A stretch of 64,000 nucleotides of DNA from Cacajao melanocephalus (Eukaryota; Chordata; Mammalia; Primates; Pitheciidae): contig CAUYLG010071368.1 in NCBI GenBank assembly GCA_963573385.1, positions 100,435-164,434 of the forward strand. The letters are read 5' to 3'. The notes under the pieces were generated by a model. The model made no database searches and was not told the DNA's origin. It saw nothing but the letters and a program-made list of their open reading frames with translations. Positions within the stretch are counted from its first letter, which is position 1. The number at the start of each line of letters is the position of its first letter. Both the position numbers and the translations under genes were made by a program. This document shows, in pieces, positions 23,606-36,564 of the stretch.

Positions 23606-24000
23606 TGGATTTCCATTTTACTCTTGGTTTAGGGTATCCCAGTCATTATAAATCTCTGTTATGGCCCATCTCCAAAGGAGGCCTTGGCCTGGCCAAGAGG
23701 AGCCTTGTCTTTTTCTTTGCAAATAAGTTTTTCCTCTTCTCCTGTCTGGAAAAGGTGGCTCAGTGGCCAATTCAATGAGCGATTCGGTGATTTAGGAGCA
23801 AATATGTGGGACAGCTGAGTCTCTCCAGATGTTGAACTAAATAAGGCACAATCGGGCTTTTGGGGGTCTGATGCCTCTTTATGGCAAACAGAGCAGAGGG
23901 GCCCCTAGAGCAGCTGAGAGTATAATAAGGTTCTCATTCAAAAATGCCTAAGATGTGCCAGAGAGTTTACAGAGCGGTAGGGCTCAGAATAAATAGCTGG
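23606..24000. other. No gene; unassigned
   Basis: About 395 bp with nothing recognised. Confidence 0.5.
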
Positions 24001-24345
24001 CAAATTATACACTATGATAAAACATTACAATTTTCTTCCTTTCAATACCCCACCCTGGAGGAATACTATCCACTCCTGCACTGGTAAAGTCAGGAGTGGC
24101 TATGAGACTTGTGTTGGCTAGTGACATGTAGACAGAGTTGACACATGTCTTCCAGCATGTGGTTGACCATCTGTCTTTTCCATCCACCACATAGACTTGC
24201 AATGTTCCAGCTACGCCCTGAATCCTAGAGAGAATGGGAGAAGCCAAGCTTCAGCTAATCCGCAATGGACCCTCTTTGTTGTCAGCCACTGGTGCTTTCA
24301 GATTGTTGTTACAGCAGCATGGCCTAGCCCCTCGTGTTGGGAAAT
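24001..24345 (+). mobile_element. Probable old LTR (MLT1-like)
   Basis: 'gcaatgttccagctacgccc', 'taatccgcaatggaccctct' and 'agattgttgttacagcagca' match the order of a common old LTR-type repeat. The name is uncertain. An 80-codon minus-strand ORF across it is a shadow. Confidence 0.45.
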
Positions 24346-24387
24346 CTTGCATGATATCCCATAGCTGGCACGTAGTAAATCCAGAAA

Positions 24388-24615
24388 AGTTCATCTGCAG
24401 CATTTAATGAGTGCTTACTACGTGCATAAACTATGCTAAGTACTTTCTACATATTATCTTTATTAATTCTCACAATGAGCTCATAACTTTCATAACTTGT
24501 ATAAACAATTCTTATCTCAATTTTTAAACTCACAGAGTTTATAAGGGGTAGATCCAGGACTTGAATCCAGGTTGTGCTGAATCCATATCCTAAGCTCTTA
24601 ATCACGAATTCATGT
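24388..24615 (-). mobile_element. MIR SINE, antisense, long
   Basis: 'tgagtgcttactacgtgcat', 'gctaagtactttctacatat', 'gtagatccaggacttgaatc' (B-box complement) and 'aagctcttaatcac' give almost the whole MIR. Confidence 0.87.
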
Positions 24616-24808
24616 TGAATTCTTGTTCAGTTCTTGAAGACACAGAGCTTGAGAAGTTGAAAAGAGTAGGATGAATTTGCCAAGCACTGTGAGGCTGTCA
24701 GATGTTACGTATGCAACTTACAAAGTCAAGAAAATGATATGAACTTCCCCCAGTTTATGACCAATCACCTAATGAGCACCCTGGGCAAGGGCAGAAGAGG
24801 TAGAAATA

Positions 24809-25930
<1,122 letters not shown>

Positions 25931-26084
25931 TATTTGGAACTTCCTTGATATCCCCTTATTTATTGCTCACTCCTTCCGCAGTTAAGAACTCTTGCTCAGC
26001 CGCTAACCAGAGTTCGTGCCATCTCTCCTTTAGAGGTCAAAGACGCAAGGAGCTCCCCTCCACTCTGTGGGTAGAGCCAACCAT

Positions 26085-26325
26085 AGCATGCGGAACAGAA
26101 AGAACAGAAACTTCAGAATGATAGAGACCTGAGTTCAAGCTCTGGCTCTGCCATTACCAGATCTGGGACTTAAGGCAAGTTGCTGCCTTTTCCGCATCTC
26201 TAAAATGGAGTAAGTAAGCTAATGACAGCTACCTCACTGGGTAATTCAGGGGATGAAAGGAATCATTCTGACAAGTGTCTGTGCAGGGTCTGGGATGTAA
26301 CAGGCACTCAATGAATATTTGTTCC
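26085..26325 (+). mobile_element. MIR SINE, sense, near full length
   Basis: 'gagttcaagctctggctctg' (B-box region), 'gcatctctaaaatggagtaa', 'aggcactcaatgaatatttg' tail. Well preserved. Confidence 0.92.
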
Positions 26326-26524
26326 CGTAGGAATTTACCAGGGAAACACCACGTGGACCCGCTTGCTTTTCTGCCTTCTCTTGCCCTTTGCTCGTTACCT
26401 CCCTCCCCCTTCCCTGCTGCTGTGGTCCCAGCGGGAAGTGCTTTCCCATCTTATTTAGACCTGAACACACGTCTGTTCTCAGGAACATGGTTTTAACATG
26501 AAGATTGGTTGGCTTGAAAACAGG

Positions 26525-26985
26525 TTTTGTGTTAGTTCATTTGTGTTACTATAAAGGAATAACCGAGACTGGGTAATGTATTAAAAAAAAAAGAGAGATT
26601 TTTTTGGCTCGAGGGTCTTCGGGCTGCACACAAAGCACAGTGCTGGCATCTGCTTCTGGCGAGTCCTCAGGAAGTTTATAATCATGGAGGAAGGCAAAGG
26701 GTATTGCACAAAACACCTAGTGCACAGTAAGTATTCAAGAAATGATTGCTGTTGTTGTCAGCATGTCCCATAGCAAGGGAGGGAGCAACAAAGAGGAAAA
26801 GGTGCCAGGCTCCTTTTAAACCACCAGATCTTGCTTTAACTAGTAGAATGAGAATGCACTTAACACCCAGGGGAAGGTGTTAAGCCATTCATGAGGGATC
26901 CACCCCCGTGATGTAATACCTCCCACCAGGCTTCCCCTCCAACACTGAGATTTAGAGGGGACACACTTCCCAATCACATCAGGGC
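26525..26985 (-). mobile_element. MLT1-type LTR, antisense, with an insert
   Basis: 'aaccgagactgggtaatgta', 'ggcatctgcttctggcgagt', 'aagccattcatgagggatcc', 'cctcccaccaggcttcccct' follow antisense MLT1. A 60-bp piece at 26701-26760 is not LTR sequence; the LTR resumes right after it at 'gcatgtcccatagc'. Confidence 0.87.
26701..26760 (+). repeat. MIR-tail segment copied into the LTR
   Basis: The 60 bases run from 'gtattgcacaaaacacctag' to 'gctgttgttgtca'. They match the tail of the MIR at 28237-28297 with about 7-8 differences and one gap. Both share the unusual 'cctagtgcacagtaag' join, which lacks part of the MIR consensus, so one was copied from the other. Confidence 0.85.
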
Positions 26986-27384
26986 TGAAAACTTTAAAGA
27001 ATATTAAGAATTAATCAAGCCACAGGCCCAATCTAGGAAACTATTTTTTGGAAGATCATTTACAGAGGGAAATGTAAACAACTTCAAACACTCAATTCCT
27101 AGCAAACATATGGATCACAGTCTTTTGGAAAGGAGGGGTGAATACCTATACCTGTATGCATTAATCTCCATCATTGCTTATTACATGAAATCGTGAAAGA
27201 AAAATTGCATATTTTGACCCTTTCCAGCTAACTCTTACAGATATGAAAACATTTTCTAAGTGGCCAGCAAAGCACCATTTCCATCTTCTTCTCAGCCTCT
27301 CAGCCCTTAAGCCCTCATGGCTGAGGTGGGGAACCAGGGGACCCAAGATTCAACCTCAGGCCCATGCCCTCTGGCTTTCTGAGT
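26986..27384. other. No gene; unassigned
   Basis: About 400 bp with nothing recognised. Confidence 0.5.
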
Positions 27385-27396
27385 GGCTCACCTTTT

Positions 27397-27940
<544 letters not shown>

Positions 27941-28074
27941 TGAAATTTTTTCTCCAGTCACAAAATTGACCACATTGAGAAGAAAGTATGGTATGTGTTC
28001 CTTTCCCGTTTTATCTGTGTAATCCAGATCTCCCCTGGAAAGAAACAAGTATCACTAAGAGGCAGAAAGGGGCA

Positions 28075-28300
28075 GTGACAGTACCCATAGAGTCAGACAG
28101 AGCCAGATCCAAATACTGTGTCTGACAGAAACAACTTGTGTAATGGAGGCAGGAAGCTTAACCTGTGGGTTGCAGTGCCTCAACCATAAAATGGGAATAA
28201 TAACTCATATTTGACAGAGTACTGCAAAAATTAGAGGTATTGTATAAAAACACCTAGTGCACAGTAAGTTTTCAAGAAATGATTACTGTTATTGCTAATG
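28075..28300 (+). mobile_element. MIR SINE, sense
   Basis: 'gagccagatccaaatactgt', 'gcctcaaccataaaatggga' and the tail 'cctagtgcacagtaagtttt'. The tail is the likely source, or a copy, of the stray segment at 26701-26760. Confidence 0.82.
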
Positions 28301-28483
28301 TAGTGTAAACTCAAGTTGATAATCTGATACTTATGAATATCAGCTGAGCAAGAAATGCATTTCAAAACCTGTCAGACTGAGTCTCAAGCAGCAGGCTAAG
28401 CACTTACTCAGGTTTTTTTGTTTATTTTTACTATTTCAACACTTCAGATTTATTGCAAAAACTATAACTACATAGTTTGGAAT

Positions 28484-28798
28484 TTCTTTTCTTTTCTTTT
28501 CCTTTTCTTTTTTTTTAAATCAGAATCTCACTCTGTCACCCAGGCTAGAGTTCTGTGGTGTGATCTTGGGTCATTACAACCTCTGTCTCCTGAGTACAAG
28601 AGATTCTTATGCCTCAGCCTTCTGAGTAGCTGGGATCACAGATGCCCACCACCCATGCCCAGCTAATTTTTGTATTTTTAGTAGAGACAAGGTTTCACCA
28701 TGTTGACCAAGCTGGTCTTGAACTCTCAACCTCAGGTGATCCACCCACCTTGGCCTCCCAAAGTACTGGGATGACAGGCATAAGCCACCATGCCCAGC
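28484..28798 (-). mobile_element. AluS, antisense
   Basis: (CTTTT) tail, then a full antisense dimer to 'gccaccatgcccagc'. Target duplications TAGTTTGGAATTTCT and TAGATTGGAGTTTCT flank it. Confidence 0.95.
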
Positions 28799-28832
28799 AT
28801 AGATTGGAGTTTCTAATTAAAACTTAAATCCA

Positions 28833-29140
28833 GGGCTAGGCTCAGTGGCTCATACCTGTAATTCCAGCACTTTGGGCAGCTGAGGCAGGCAGATTGCTTG
28901 AGCCCGAGAGTTGGAGGCCAGCCTGGACGACATGGTAAAACCTTGTCCATACAAAAAATACAAAAATTAGCCAGGTGTGGTGGCAGGTGCCTCTGGTTTC
29001 AGAAACTTGGAAGGCTGAGGTGAGAGGATCACTTGAGCTAAGGGAGGTTAAGGCTGTGGTATGCCAGGTTCACATCACTGTGACTCTAGCCTGGGTGACA
29101 GAATGAGACCCTGTGCCAAACAAACAAACCCAAAAAACTG
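28833..29140 (+). mobile_element. AluJ, sense
   Basis: 'ggctaggctcagtggctcat' through 'ctagcctgggtgacagaatg' and an (aaac) tail. Diverged, J-type 'cttgagcccgagagttggag'. Confidence 0.93.
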
Positions 29141-29154
29141 AACACTGAATCCAG

Positions 29155-29440
29155 CAGGGCAAGATTGCTCATACTTATAATCCCAGTGCTTTGAGAAGCC
29201 AAGACAGGAGGATTGCTTGAACCCAGGAGTTCAAGACCAGCCTGGGATCATAGTGAGACCCCACCTCTTCAAATAATTGTTTTAAATTAGCCAGTCATGG
29301 TGACACACATCTGCATTCTCAGCTAATTGAGAGGCTGAAGGAGAAGGATCACTTGAGCCCAGAAGTTTAAGGTTACAGTGAGTGATGGTCACACCACTGC
29401 ACTCCAGCCTGGGTAATGAAGCAAGACTCTAAAAACTAAA
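29155..29440 (+). mobile_element. AluJ, sense, in tandem with the previous Alu
   Basis: Old, diverged full dimer 'gggcaagattgctcatactt' to 'cactccagcctgggtaatga'. Copies of one target site (aaaacttaaatcc, gaacactgaatcc, aaaactaaatctt) lie before, between and after the two AluJ elements, so both hit the same site in turn. Confidence 0.93.
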
Positions 29441-29629
29441 AATGAAAAAGATGAAAAGGAAAACTAAATCTTCCTATGGATAAATTTTATTACTCTAAGC
29501 AGCTTACTTACTTTCAAAGAAAAATCAAAAGATTTTTTAAAATTAATTATGCTTTGGGAATATATATAGATGGAAGCCAATATAAGGTGGATTGCAAAAC
29601 TTTCCATAACTTTTTCAGTCCCTTTATGC

Positions 29630-30105
29630 ATTCCTCATTGTAATGTGATGCCACCTCTTCTCCCATTAGGATAGTTTATTTCTCAACGTCTTGACTCTAG
29701 GCTTTGTTGTATAACTCACTTATACAACCAAGGAAAATGGCAAATGTGATATAAGCATAGGCACCCTGGGGTCTGCCCTCTCTTGCTTCCCTGAGACCAC
29801 CATGCAAAAAGGCTCAGGTTAGCCTGCTAGACAATGAGAAGTCACATGGAGTACCAACAGGTTTTTCCAGCTGGTAACAAATGCCAACTTCCAGACATGT
29901 TAGTGGAATAATTTTGGATGATCCAGCCTCAACTGAGCTACCAGATAGCTACAACCATAAGAATGACTGTAAGTGAAACCAACAGATGAACCACCTAGCT
30001 GAGCCCAGCCCAAATTGCTGACCCAGAGAATCAAGAGAAAGTAAAATGGTTGTTGTTGTTTAAAACCAGTTTTGAAATGATTTTTTATGCATAAAAGGTA
30101 ACTGA
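29630..30105 (+). mobile_element. Probable old LTR (MLT1-like)
   Basis: 'cctctcttgcttccctgaga', 'ggttagcctgctagacaatg', 'gctgagcccagcccaaattg', 'aatggttgttgttgtttaaa' are in the order of an old MaLR-like LTR. The exact family is not certain. Confidence 0.5.
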
Positions 30106-30169
30106 TGTACACAATCTACAATGGGTAATTCTGTGGGTGGCTGCTTCTTGGTTCATAATAAATACTCAT

Positions 30170-30520
30170 CCTATAGACACTATCTCCTGACATAGTGACT
30201 CATGACTATGTCACTGGTGTAGGCTCCCAGCAGTCCTGCTACCTTGGCCATAGTCGCTTGGTCAAGCGTGAACACTGTCTAAAGATGGACCAGTCACATT
30301 CCCTCTCACATTAGGACAGTGTTCTAGGTGGATGGGCCATGGACTTCAGTTGCTGAGGTCGTCTTGATTCTGGTCTTCTTAAGGCCTAGTTATTCTACAG
30401 TTCCTCAGATTTGATGTACTTCCCTGGTATTCTTCAGATAAATTGCATTTACCCTCAAGATAGCTAGAGTTGTTTTCTGTTACTTGTGCTCCAAAATTAC
30501 TGATTAATAAGAGCCTCCTA
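30170..30520 (+). mobile_element. Possible ERVL-type LTR remnant
   Basis: The 3' part 'cagataaattgcatttaccc', then 'gttttctgttacttgtgctc', then 'attactgattaataag', resembles the 3' end of ERVL LTRs. The 5' part is too diverged to place. Confidence 0.38.
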
Positions 30521-30966
30521 TGAAGAGCTTTACCTTCCCGATGAGGAAAATGCAGTCAGTAAGTATGCTTAAAACCTTCCTTGTGCACAGAGCACCCTGC
30601 TGGCTTTTTCAGAAGGAGAAAAAGTGAAGATAAGGCATCAACTTTACCCTCATGGAGTCTGGCTCAATTTTCTGCCTACTTTTTCTCTTGATTTGCAGAC
30701 CTAGCAACTAAAGAGAGTTCTGCCAATGGTGTGGACTTTGAGTTATTTCTAATTAACTTGAATTTGTAAAACCATGTGTCATCCTGGGCTTTACCAGGAA
30801 AAGCCACAAGCAGATCTGATTCTTCACCACTTGCCTAAAGCCATTCAGATCCTTGAAAGATGAGGAACTAAAAGCCACTTCTCTTCCTGAATATCCTGCA
30901 GCCCAAAATGGAGCTAATAATTTTCCTTGTGACTTTTAAGAAGACTTTCTCCCTCTCTCTCTTTTG

Positions 30967-30997
<31 letters not shown>

Positions 30998-31171
30998 TTT
31001 AGTCCCTTTCAGAATGCAGGTACTGTAAGGAAAGGCATTCCTTTAAACGATCTATCATTTTACTTGTACTTGGGAAGAAAGGGAGACCTCAGGATAAACT
31101 TTGTTAGAACAATTGTGAGACCCTGGTGGGAAGTGCATGGAGAAGGCAAAAAGAAACAGGAAGAGGGTAGG
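30521..31171. other. No gene; unassigned
   Basis: About 650 bp without a recognised element other than the CT repeat. Confidence 0.5.
30952..30995. repeat. (CT)n microsatellite
   Basis: A (CT) run broken once by 'ttttg', followed by about 13 clean CT units. Confidence 0.95.
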
Positions 31172-31365
31172 AGGTATTCATATGCTAGACAATTTCATGT
31201 ATAAGATCCAAGCAACCTTGTAGAGTAGACATCAGTGTTCTCATTTTACATCTGAGGAAATGGAGGCCTGGAAAGGTGAAGGAGGATGTCTAAGGTCACA
31301 AGAGTCTTGATTTGAGTCCAGACTTGTTGCACAAGTTCCAGCTTTTCCACCACCTGGCTGCTTTT
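31172..31365 (-). mobile_element. MIR SINE, antisense
   Basis: 'ttctcattttacatctgagg', 'aggcctggaaaggtgaagga', 'gtctaaggtcacaagagtct' and 'gatttgagtccagac' (B-box complement). Confidence 0.78.
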
Positions 31366-32689
31366 CCAAGAATGGAGGAGAAGCTGAGTTGAGGTGAAAA
31401 TGGATGGTCTCATGACCGTTATTAACAATCATTAGAAATGATAACTCCACAGCCTTCTCCAGCTACCAAGATGACTCTATCCCAGCACTTCCCAAAGAGC
31501 AACTCTATGTTAGGACTATCTCTGTGAGAAAATTTCCCAGTGTGTATGTCAATAAGTGTTCCATGAAAAGAAGGATTTCCTCATTCAACAAGATTTGAAC
31601 TGTTTTCCTTATGCAGGACACCTCGGAACCTTTGGCATGTTTATAGTGCCTCCACGAATCTCCAAGAGGAAGATATAATGTGATATTATTTAGGACATAC
31701 CTTAGCCCACTATACCCTAAAGTACAGTGGCTAAAGGAGGGTAGAACTTATCTTTCATATCAGTACAGACATGAATTGTTCAAAGCTGGCCAAGTTGGCT
31801 CTTGCATTCTCAACCCATGGCTTTCAAGATGGCAACAGCAATTACCATTTCTCAGGCAGAGGAAGCTGGAAGAGAGGGAGTCCCGAGCAAGAAGCTTTCT
31901 CTTTAAGGAGATAACATAGAAGTTACACACATCACTTGTGATTCATTTCAAAGGCCTGAATTCAATCATATGAACACAGTCAGATACAAGGGAATCTAGG
32001 AGAGGCAGTATCCGGTTAAGTGCCCAAGTGTCAGGCTGAAACTCCAAGTGTTTTTTACCAAAACCCACAAGGAGAGGACAAATACCAAAGGACAACCGAC
32101 AGTTTGTCATTGTCCCCAGATTTATTTACCCACAAAACTCTTTTTTTTATGCAATGTCCCCTAGGGCTAGTATCTCATTCAATAATGTGTCAGTCAGGAT
32201 AAGATAGTTAATGATGCAGTAACAAACACCCCCACATCTCAGAGGCTTAAAACAACCTAAGTTTAGTTCTTGTACATGTCCATGGTGTCATAGGGAAGAT
32301 GGTCTGTTCTTGTCTCTGGTAAGGAGGTTGATGGAGAAGCTATCATCTAGAACAAGGCTGATTTCCAGAGTAAAAGGAGAGTGTGGGTGAATGAGGCACC
32401 ATAATATCTAACTTCCAGGAATGCTGATTAGGGTCTAATGGCATTTCATAGCCTTTGTCACATACATTTTCCTCAAACCAGGCCTTTGTTCCCAGAATGA
32501 GGGAAAAAAGGGATATTATCAGACAAATCCCACCCTGGTTCTCCAACAGTCTATTGAGGAGAAAGGGGCCTCCTTCTGTTTCCTGATCTCCCACCATGTT
32601 GCATCAGCTGGAGTACCAAATACTAGCTCTGGATGATGATGGTAATTGGCAAACAATGTTTCCAGCTACTGTTCTCCCTGTATACTGGC
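31366..32689. other. No gene; old repeats not named
   Basis: Two blocks (about 31680-31980 with 'gttacacacatcacttgtga', and 32190-32330 with 'gatgcagtaacaaac' and 'cagaggcttaaaacaac') match a familiar mammalian repeat type that I cannot name. The rest is unassigned. ORFs are short and featureless. Confidence 0.4.
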
Positions 32690-33045
32690 CCATACTGTCA
32701 AGAGGCAGAGGCTATTTCTCCAGCCATTATATCTGGGCTGGGTTTGTGACTCGCTCTGATCAATGGAATGGGCAGAAATGACATTGTGACAGTTCCGAGC
32801 CTCAGCCTCAAGAGGCCTTGTACACATTCATTCTCTTTCCCTCAGGTCGCTGACACCACTGTGTGATCACTATATGATCAAGCTTGGGGTCTGCTGGAGG
32901 GTGACAGGCCACATGGAGCAGAAATGAGCCATGCCAGCTGAGGTCATCCTACATCAGGCAGCCCCAGCCAAGCCCAGCCCAGAATGATGGCCCATGGTAG
33001 ATAAATGGTGATTGCTTTACTCTACTTGGTTTTAGGTGATACAGT
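32690..33045 (+). mobile_element. Probable old LTR (MLT1-like)
   Basis: 'actcgctctgatcaatggaa', 'gccacatggagcagaaatga', 'cagctgaggtcatcctacat', 'tagataaatggtgattgctt' are in the same order as the LTR at 29.6-30.1 kb. Confidence 0.5.
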
Positions 33046-34049
33046 ATAGGCAAAAGCAAATTGGCATAGTGATTTAAGCAGAAATGAGATTTATTAAAAG
33101 TTTGCATCCCCTGAAAGGCTAGGGAACGGTGAAGCTGAGAGGCGGTACCCAGAATCAGACCACAGGGCCAGCCTATCCCACTGGGTCTGCCACGGTGAAC
33201 ACCAACGCTGCAGCTACACACAGACCTGGATCCTGGTCACTGCCATGGGGTCCACTGTCCTCAGAAAAGTGGATGGAGCTGTTATTGCTGCCTCCTGTAG
33301 CCAGAAGTAGGTCACATAGAGGCAAGATAAGCTACAAAATAAACAACAGATACAAAGGCAACAGCACTGAGCCAACAAAGCAGCAGGCCTGGAGCTGGAG
33401 TCCGGGAGGCCCTGGTGGTGCTGGATGTTCACCCTTTAGCGGCTGCATTATCAGAGCCTTCAGCACAGAAGTCCGGGGGCAGGGAGGAGGGGGCATGTGG
33501 GCAACATCCCATTACTGACCATCACAACAACGTCTCAACGCTTTACCAGCTAGTGATACCATCCCAGTGCATAGAACTTTCCCCTGCTAACCAGCCTCTG
33601 GTAAGGAGAACAGAATTATATACTTGGCTTAGATTAATCAAGATTTAGCCCCATTGGTGAACTGGGGTTAATGTCACCTTTTCTGGGCATATGGCCGTTC
33701 AGTGAGTGAACAAGATAAAATCAGGACTCTGCCATCAAGGAAGGAGGTGGTGGGGGAAGCTGAAACGGCATAAACAGCCCATAGTGTCTGCGATGCATGC
33801 CCTGATTCACTCCCAGTGGTGAAGTGGGACAGGGGACACAGGACAGAGAAACTCAAGGCCCAAGGGGTTGACTGTTAGCGTATCTGGAACACAAGGACGG
33901 TCACAGAGGCCTAGGGCAGCCAACTGTCTCCTTTGCCTGTGACAGGGGTTTCCCAGGATGTGGGACTTTCCATGCTAAAATCAGCCAAGCACTGGAAAAA
34001 TCAGGACAAATTGTTCACGCTATGACAAGGCCAGTGAGTTCATAATTTT
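33046..34049. other. No gene; unassigned
   Basis: About 1 kb, moderately GC-rich. A 129-codon ORF (33129-33518) has no motif and overlaps a 72-codon minus-strand ORF. Confidence 0.5.
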
Positions 34050-34125
34050 GCATAATGTTAAGAGAATCTAGAAAGGTCCAGAGAGGTCAAGTGCCATGCC
34101 CAAGGTCACTCTGCTGATTCATTCA
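34050..34125 (-). mobile_element. Short MIR fragment, antisense
   Basis: 'gtccagagaggtcaagtgcc', then 'catgcccaaggtcactctgc', is the middle of antisense MIR. Confidence 0.5.
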
Positions 34126-34164
34126 TCCCTTTCCTTCATTGGTCACTGATGTGTTCAATGTTAC

Positions 34165-34395
34165 TTTACCAAGTGGCTATCACCTGCAGAACTGTGCCTG
34201 GCACAGTTCTAGGCACTTCACATGTATTGATCTACTTCATCTTCACAACAATCCTAGGAAAGAGGTGGCATATTATCCCCATTCTACAGATTAACAGATA
34301 GAGACACAGAGAGGTTAAATAACTTGCCCAGGTCAGAAAGCTATCAGATGGCAAGACCAGGATGTCTTGGGTAGTCAGGCTCCGAGCACATGTCT
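34165..34395 (-). mobile_element. MIR SINE, antisense, long
   Basis: 'gttctaggcacttcacatgt', 'tcttcacaacaatcctagga', 'acagagaggttaaataactt', 'gcccaggtcagaaagctatc' and 'gcaagaccaggatg'. Well preserved, just 3' of a shorter antisense MIR. Confidence 0.88.
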
Positions 34396-34582
34396 TCATC
34401 CCATACTGCACAGTTCAGAAGCCATCTCAGGAGGCACAGCCTGTGGACCAAGACTGCATTCCAGTCCACATCCATTCAGGCTCCCCGCTACGGATGAAGT
34501 AAGCTATCAGGCTGACAAGCGTCTGGAGACAGCGAAGCAGGGAGACTAAGAAAGGCACGTTATAGACGGTTGCTTTGCATCA

Positions 34583-34645
34583 GATTTGTTTTCTAGGATG
34601 CTGTTATGTAAAAATCAGGCCTTTGATTTCAGGATAAGCTGAGGA
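34583..34645. repeat. 63-bp direct repeat, copy 1
   Basis: Starts gatttgttttctaggatgct and ends ataagctgagga. It matches copy 2 exactly 360 bp downstream at 58 of 63 positions. The sequences around the two copies are not alike. Confidence 0.93.
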
Positions 34646-34942
34646 GAGGCTGAGTTTCTGCTCAAGAGGTTAAGCTTGAAGGTGCTGCACTGTGGTGAGT
34701 ATGCCAGTATGGGTTATTGGGCTGGTGACACGGTACGTCACATCACCATACTTCAACTTTCAGAGCTAGGAGATTGCGAATCTGGACCAAATGATGGCGA
34801 AGGCCTCACCTCGGATTTAGGGTATTAAATATTTAACTCATCAGAAATAACTGAGGTCAGGAACATCAAGGCAGCCACTAAACATGAAAGGAAAATTAAC
34901 CTAAAGCAGCTGGAGCATCTTTATTTCCTTTTTGCCCTTGGT

Positions 34943-35005
34943 GATTTGTTTTCCAGCCTGCTGTTATGTGAAAATCAGGCCTCTGATTTCAGGATAAGCT
35001 GAGGA
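34943..35005. repeat. 63-bp direct repeat, copy 2
   Basis: Starts gatttgttttccagcctgct and ends ataagctgagga. The five differences from copy 1 lie in the first two thirds of the unit. I recognise no interspersed family. Confidence 0.93.
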
Positions 35006-35091
35006 AAAACAAGAAGCAGTAAAGATTAATTTATGTTGGTCTTTACAGATACCCTCTGTAATCAAAGCACTTCCAAACCCTCTACTTCACC

Positions 35092-35129
35092 AAAAAAAAA
35101 AAAAAAAAGAAAGAAAAAGAAAAAAAAAG
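35092..35129. repeat. A-rich tract
   Basis: An A run of about 18, then gaaagaaaaag and more A. No Alu or L1 body lies 5' of it, so its origin is unclear. It could be the tail of a very short retrocopy. Confidence 0.85.
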
Positions 35130-35964
35130 ACTTGTGTCTGCATTTTTCCCCTTAGAGAGAGAGAATGTTGAATTTCTTCCTCTTCATTTTAACACTTTCA
35201 CTTCCTTTGCTGCCAGGCAAAGTGGCCACCAGATTGGGTGGCAGGGACTCTTTCTTCGGCATTTCATGACTGAGCCTCCAAGAAGAACCTGTATTGAGTT
35301 TCTCCTTGAGATGACTGGACTGCTCTATCCAGCATCTTTGAGGTAAGTGAATTCTCTAATGAGTTATCTATGTTATGTTGCCCATAAAAATACTGAACAT
35401 GCTTTAGCTCATGACTTAGGAATACGTAAATTGCTTTTTGCCACTGCCACCTCAAGGGGTAACAAGTTAACCAACTCCTTTGCCATTGAAATCGCTGCAT
35501 GGTAGTGTTCTGGTCACACTGCCTTCTTTCTGATAAGGCCTTAGCTCACTCAGTGGAAGATCCGGCCTAGGCTGCAAAAGATAAGCTGTGCCGTCCTCGG
35601 TCAAGATGCTCTTTCCCATGCCTCCAGACTGTCAACACGTCTTCCTTCTTAGGACCTTTTGTGTTTCCTCGTATTTTTCTAACTCTAAACTGTTTTTTAT
35701 GTGCCCTTGCAGAGAAACAAAAAGAATGTTCTAGAATCAAAAATATCTATAGTCCCTCTAGGTATTTAAATTTTTAGATGTTTCCTTTTAAATAAGCTCC
35801 TCCAGAAATGCCTCTGTTGGTAGGTGATACTGATCATGTTGGTTGTTTATCTGAAAGCAGGCTGTTTTCTCGAAACTCAGTGCTGGGCTCTGCCAGGGGC
35901 AGACAAAGGCCGACAGCATACCAGCTGTCTTCAAAATTGTAACTTAGCTGAAAGACAAGAGAAA

Positions 35965-36290
35965 TATTCATGTATGCATTTATTCGTTTATACATACCTG
36001 CGTTCTGTACACTATTATTGAGTGCCTGCAGTATACTGGGTATTTAAGAAACAATACAAGTGGTTTCTGAGCTCTGAGCTCTGGCTCTCAGAGCAGTGGC
36101 TAGGGAGTGGAGTTATGACAGAAGGGTCACAAGTCCCCATATACCCCAAGGACTGTCTGCCAATTTTTATTCTCTTCTTATTCGTGTACTCACTTGACAA
36201 ATATCTACTGCATGTCTACAACATGCCTGGTGGAATCAGATTTCAGGCATGCCTGTGTATCTTCCAAAAGTATTTGGATGCAGTTGTGAT
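35965..36290 (-). mobile_element. Possible L2 3' ends, antisense
   Basis: 'tattgagtgcctgcagtata' (about 36015) and 'cacttgacaaatatctactg' (about 36190) both resemble the antisense L2 3' end. Weak. Confidence 0.35.
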
Positions 36291-36564
36291 CAATTAAATA
36301 TAAATTCATTTAAAAGTTTTACTGAAACTTTTATGTCCTTTTATCATTATTCTCTCAGCCAATGGATTCCAAAAGTTCATTGTTGTTGTGGAACTGCACA
36401 AAAAGAGTTAAAATGTGTTTTCCTACTGGAAAATGGGTGGATCCTCTGTTAATTCTGTATCAGAAGCCTAATGCAGAATTCATAGCAATTCCAGAAGGTG
36501 TGGGGTTTTGCAGACCAGGCCAGAAAACCAGGGAGGCCTGCAGAAAGTTCAGAAAGCATAACTT

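Larger units (their letters stand above)
34396..35964. other. No gene; unassigned, with a local direct repeat
   Basis: About 1.57 kb with no recognised transposon. It holds a 63-bp direct repeat (annotated separately) and an A-rich tract. ORFs of 60-78 codons lack motifs. Confidence 0.5.

Noticed and set aside
33129..33518. 129-codon plus-strand ORF
   Set aside because: No motif, no upstream promoter or splice context, composition like the flanks.
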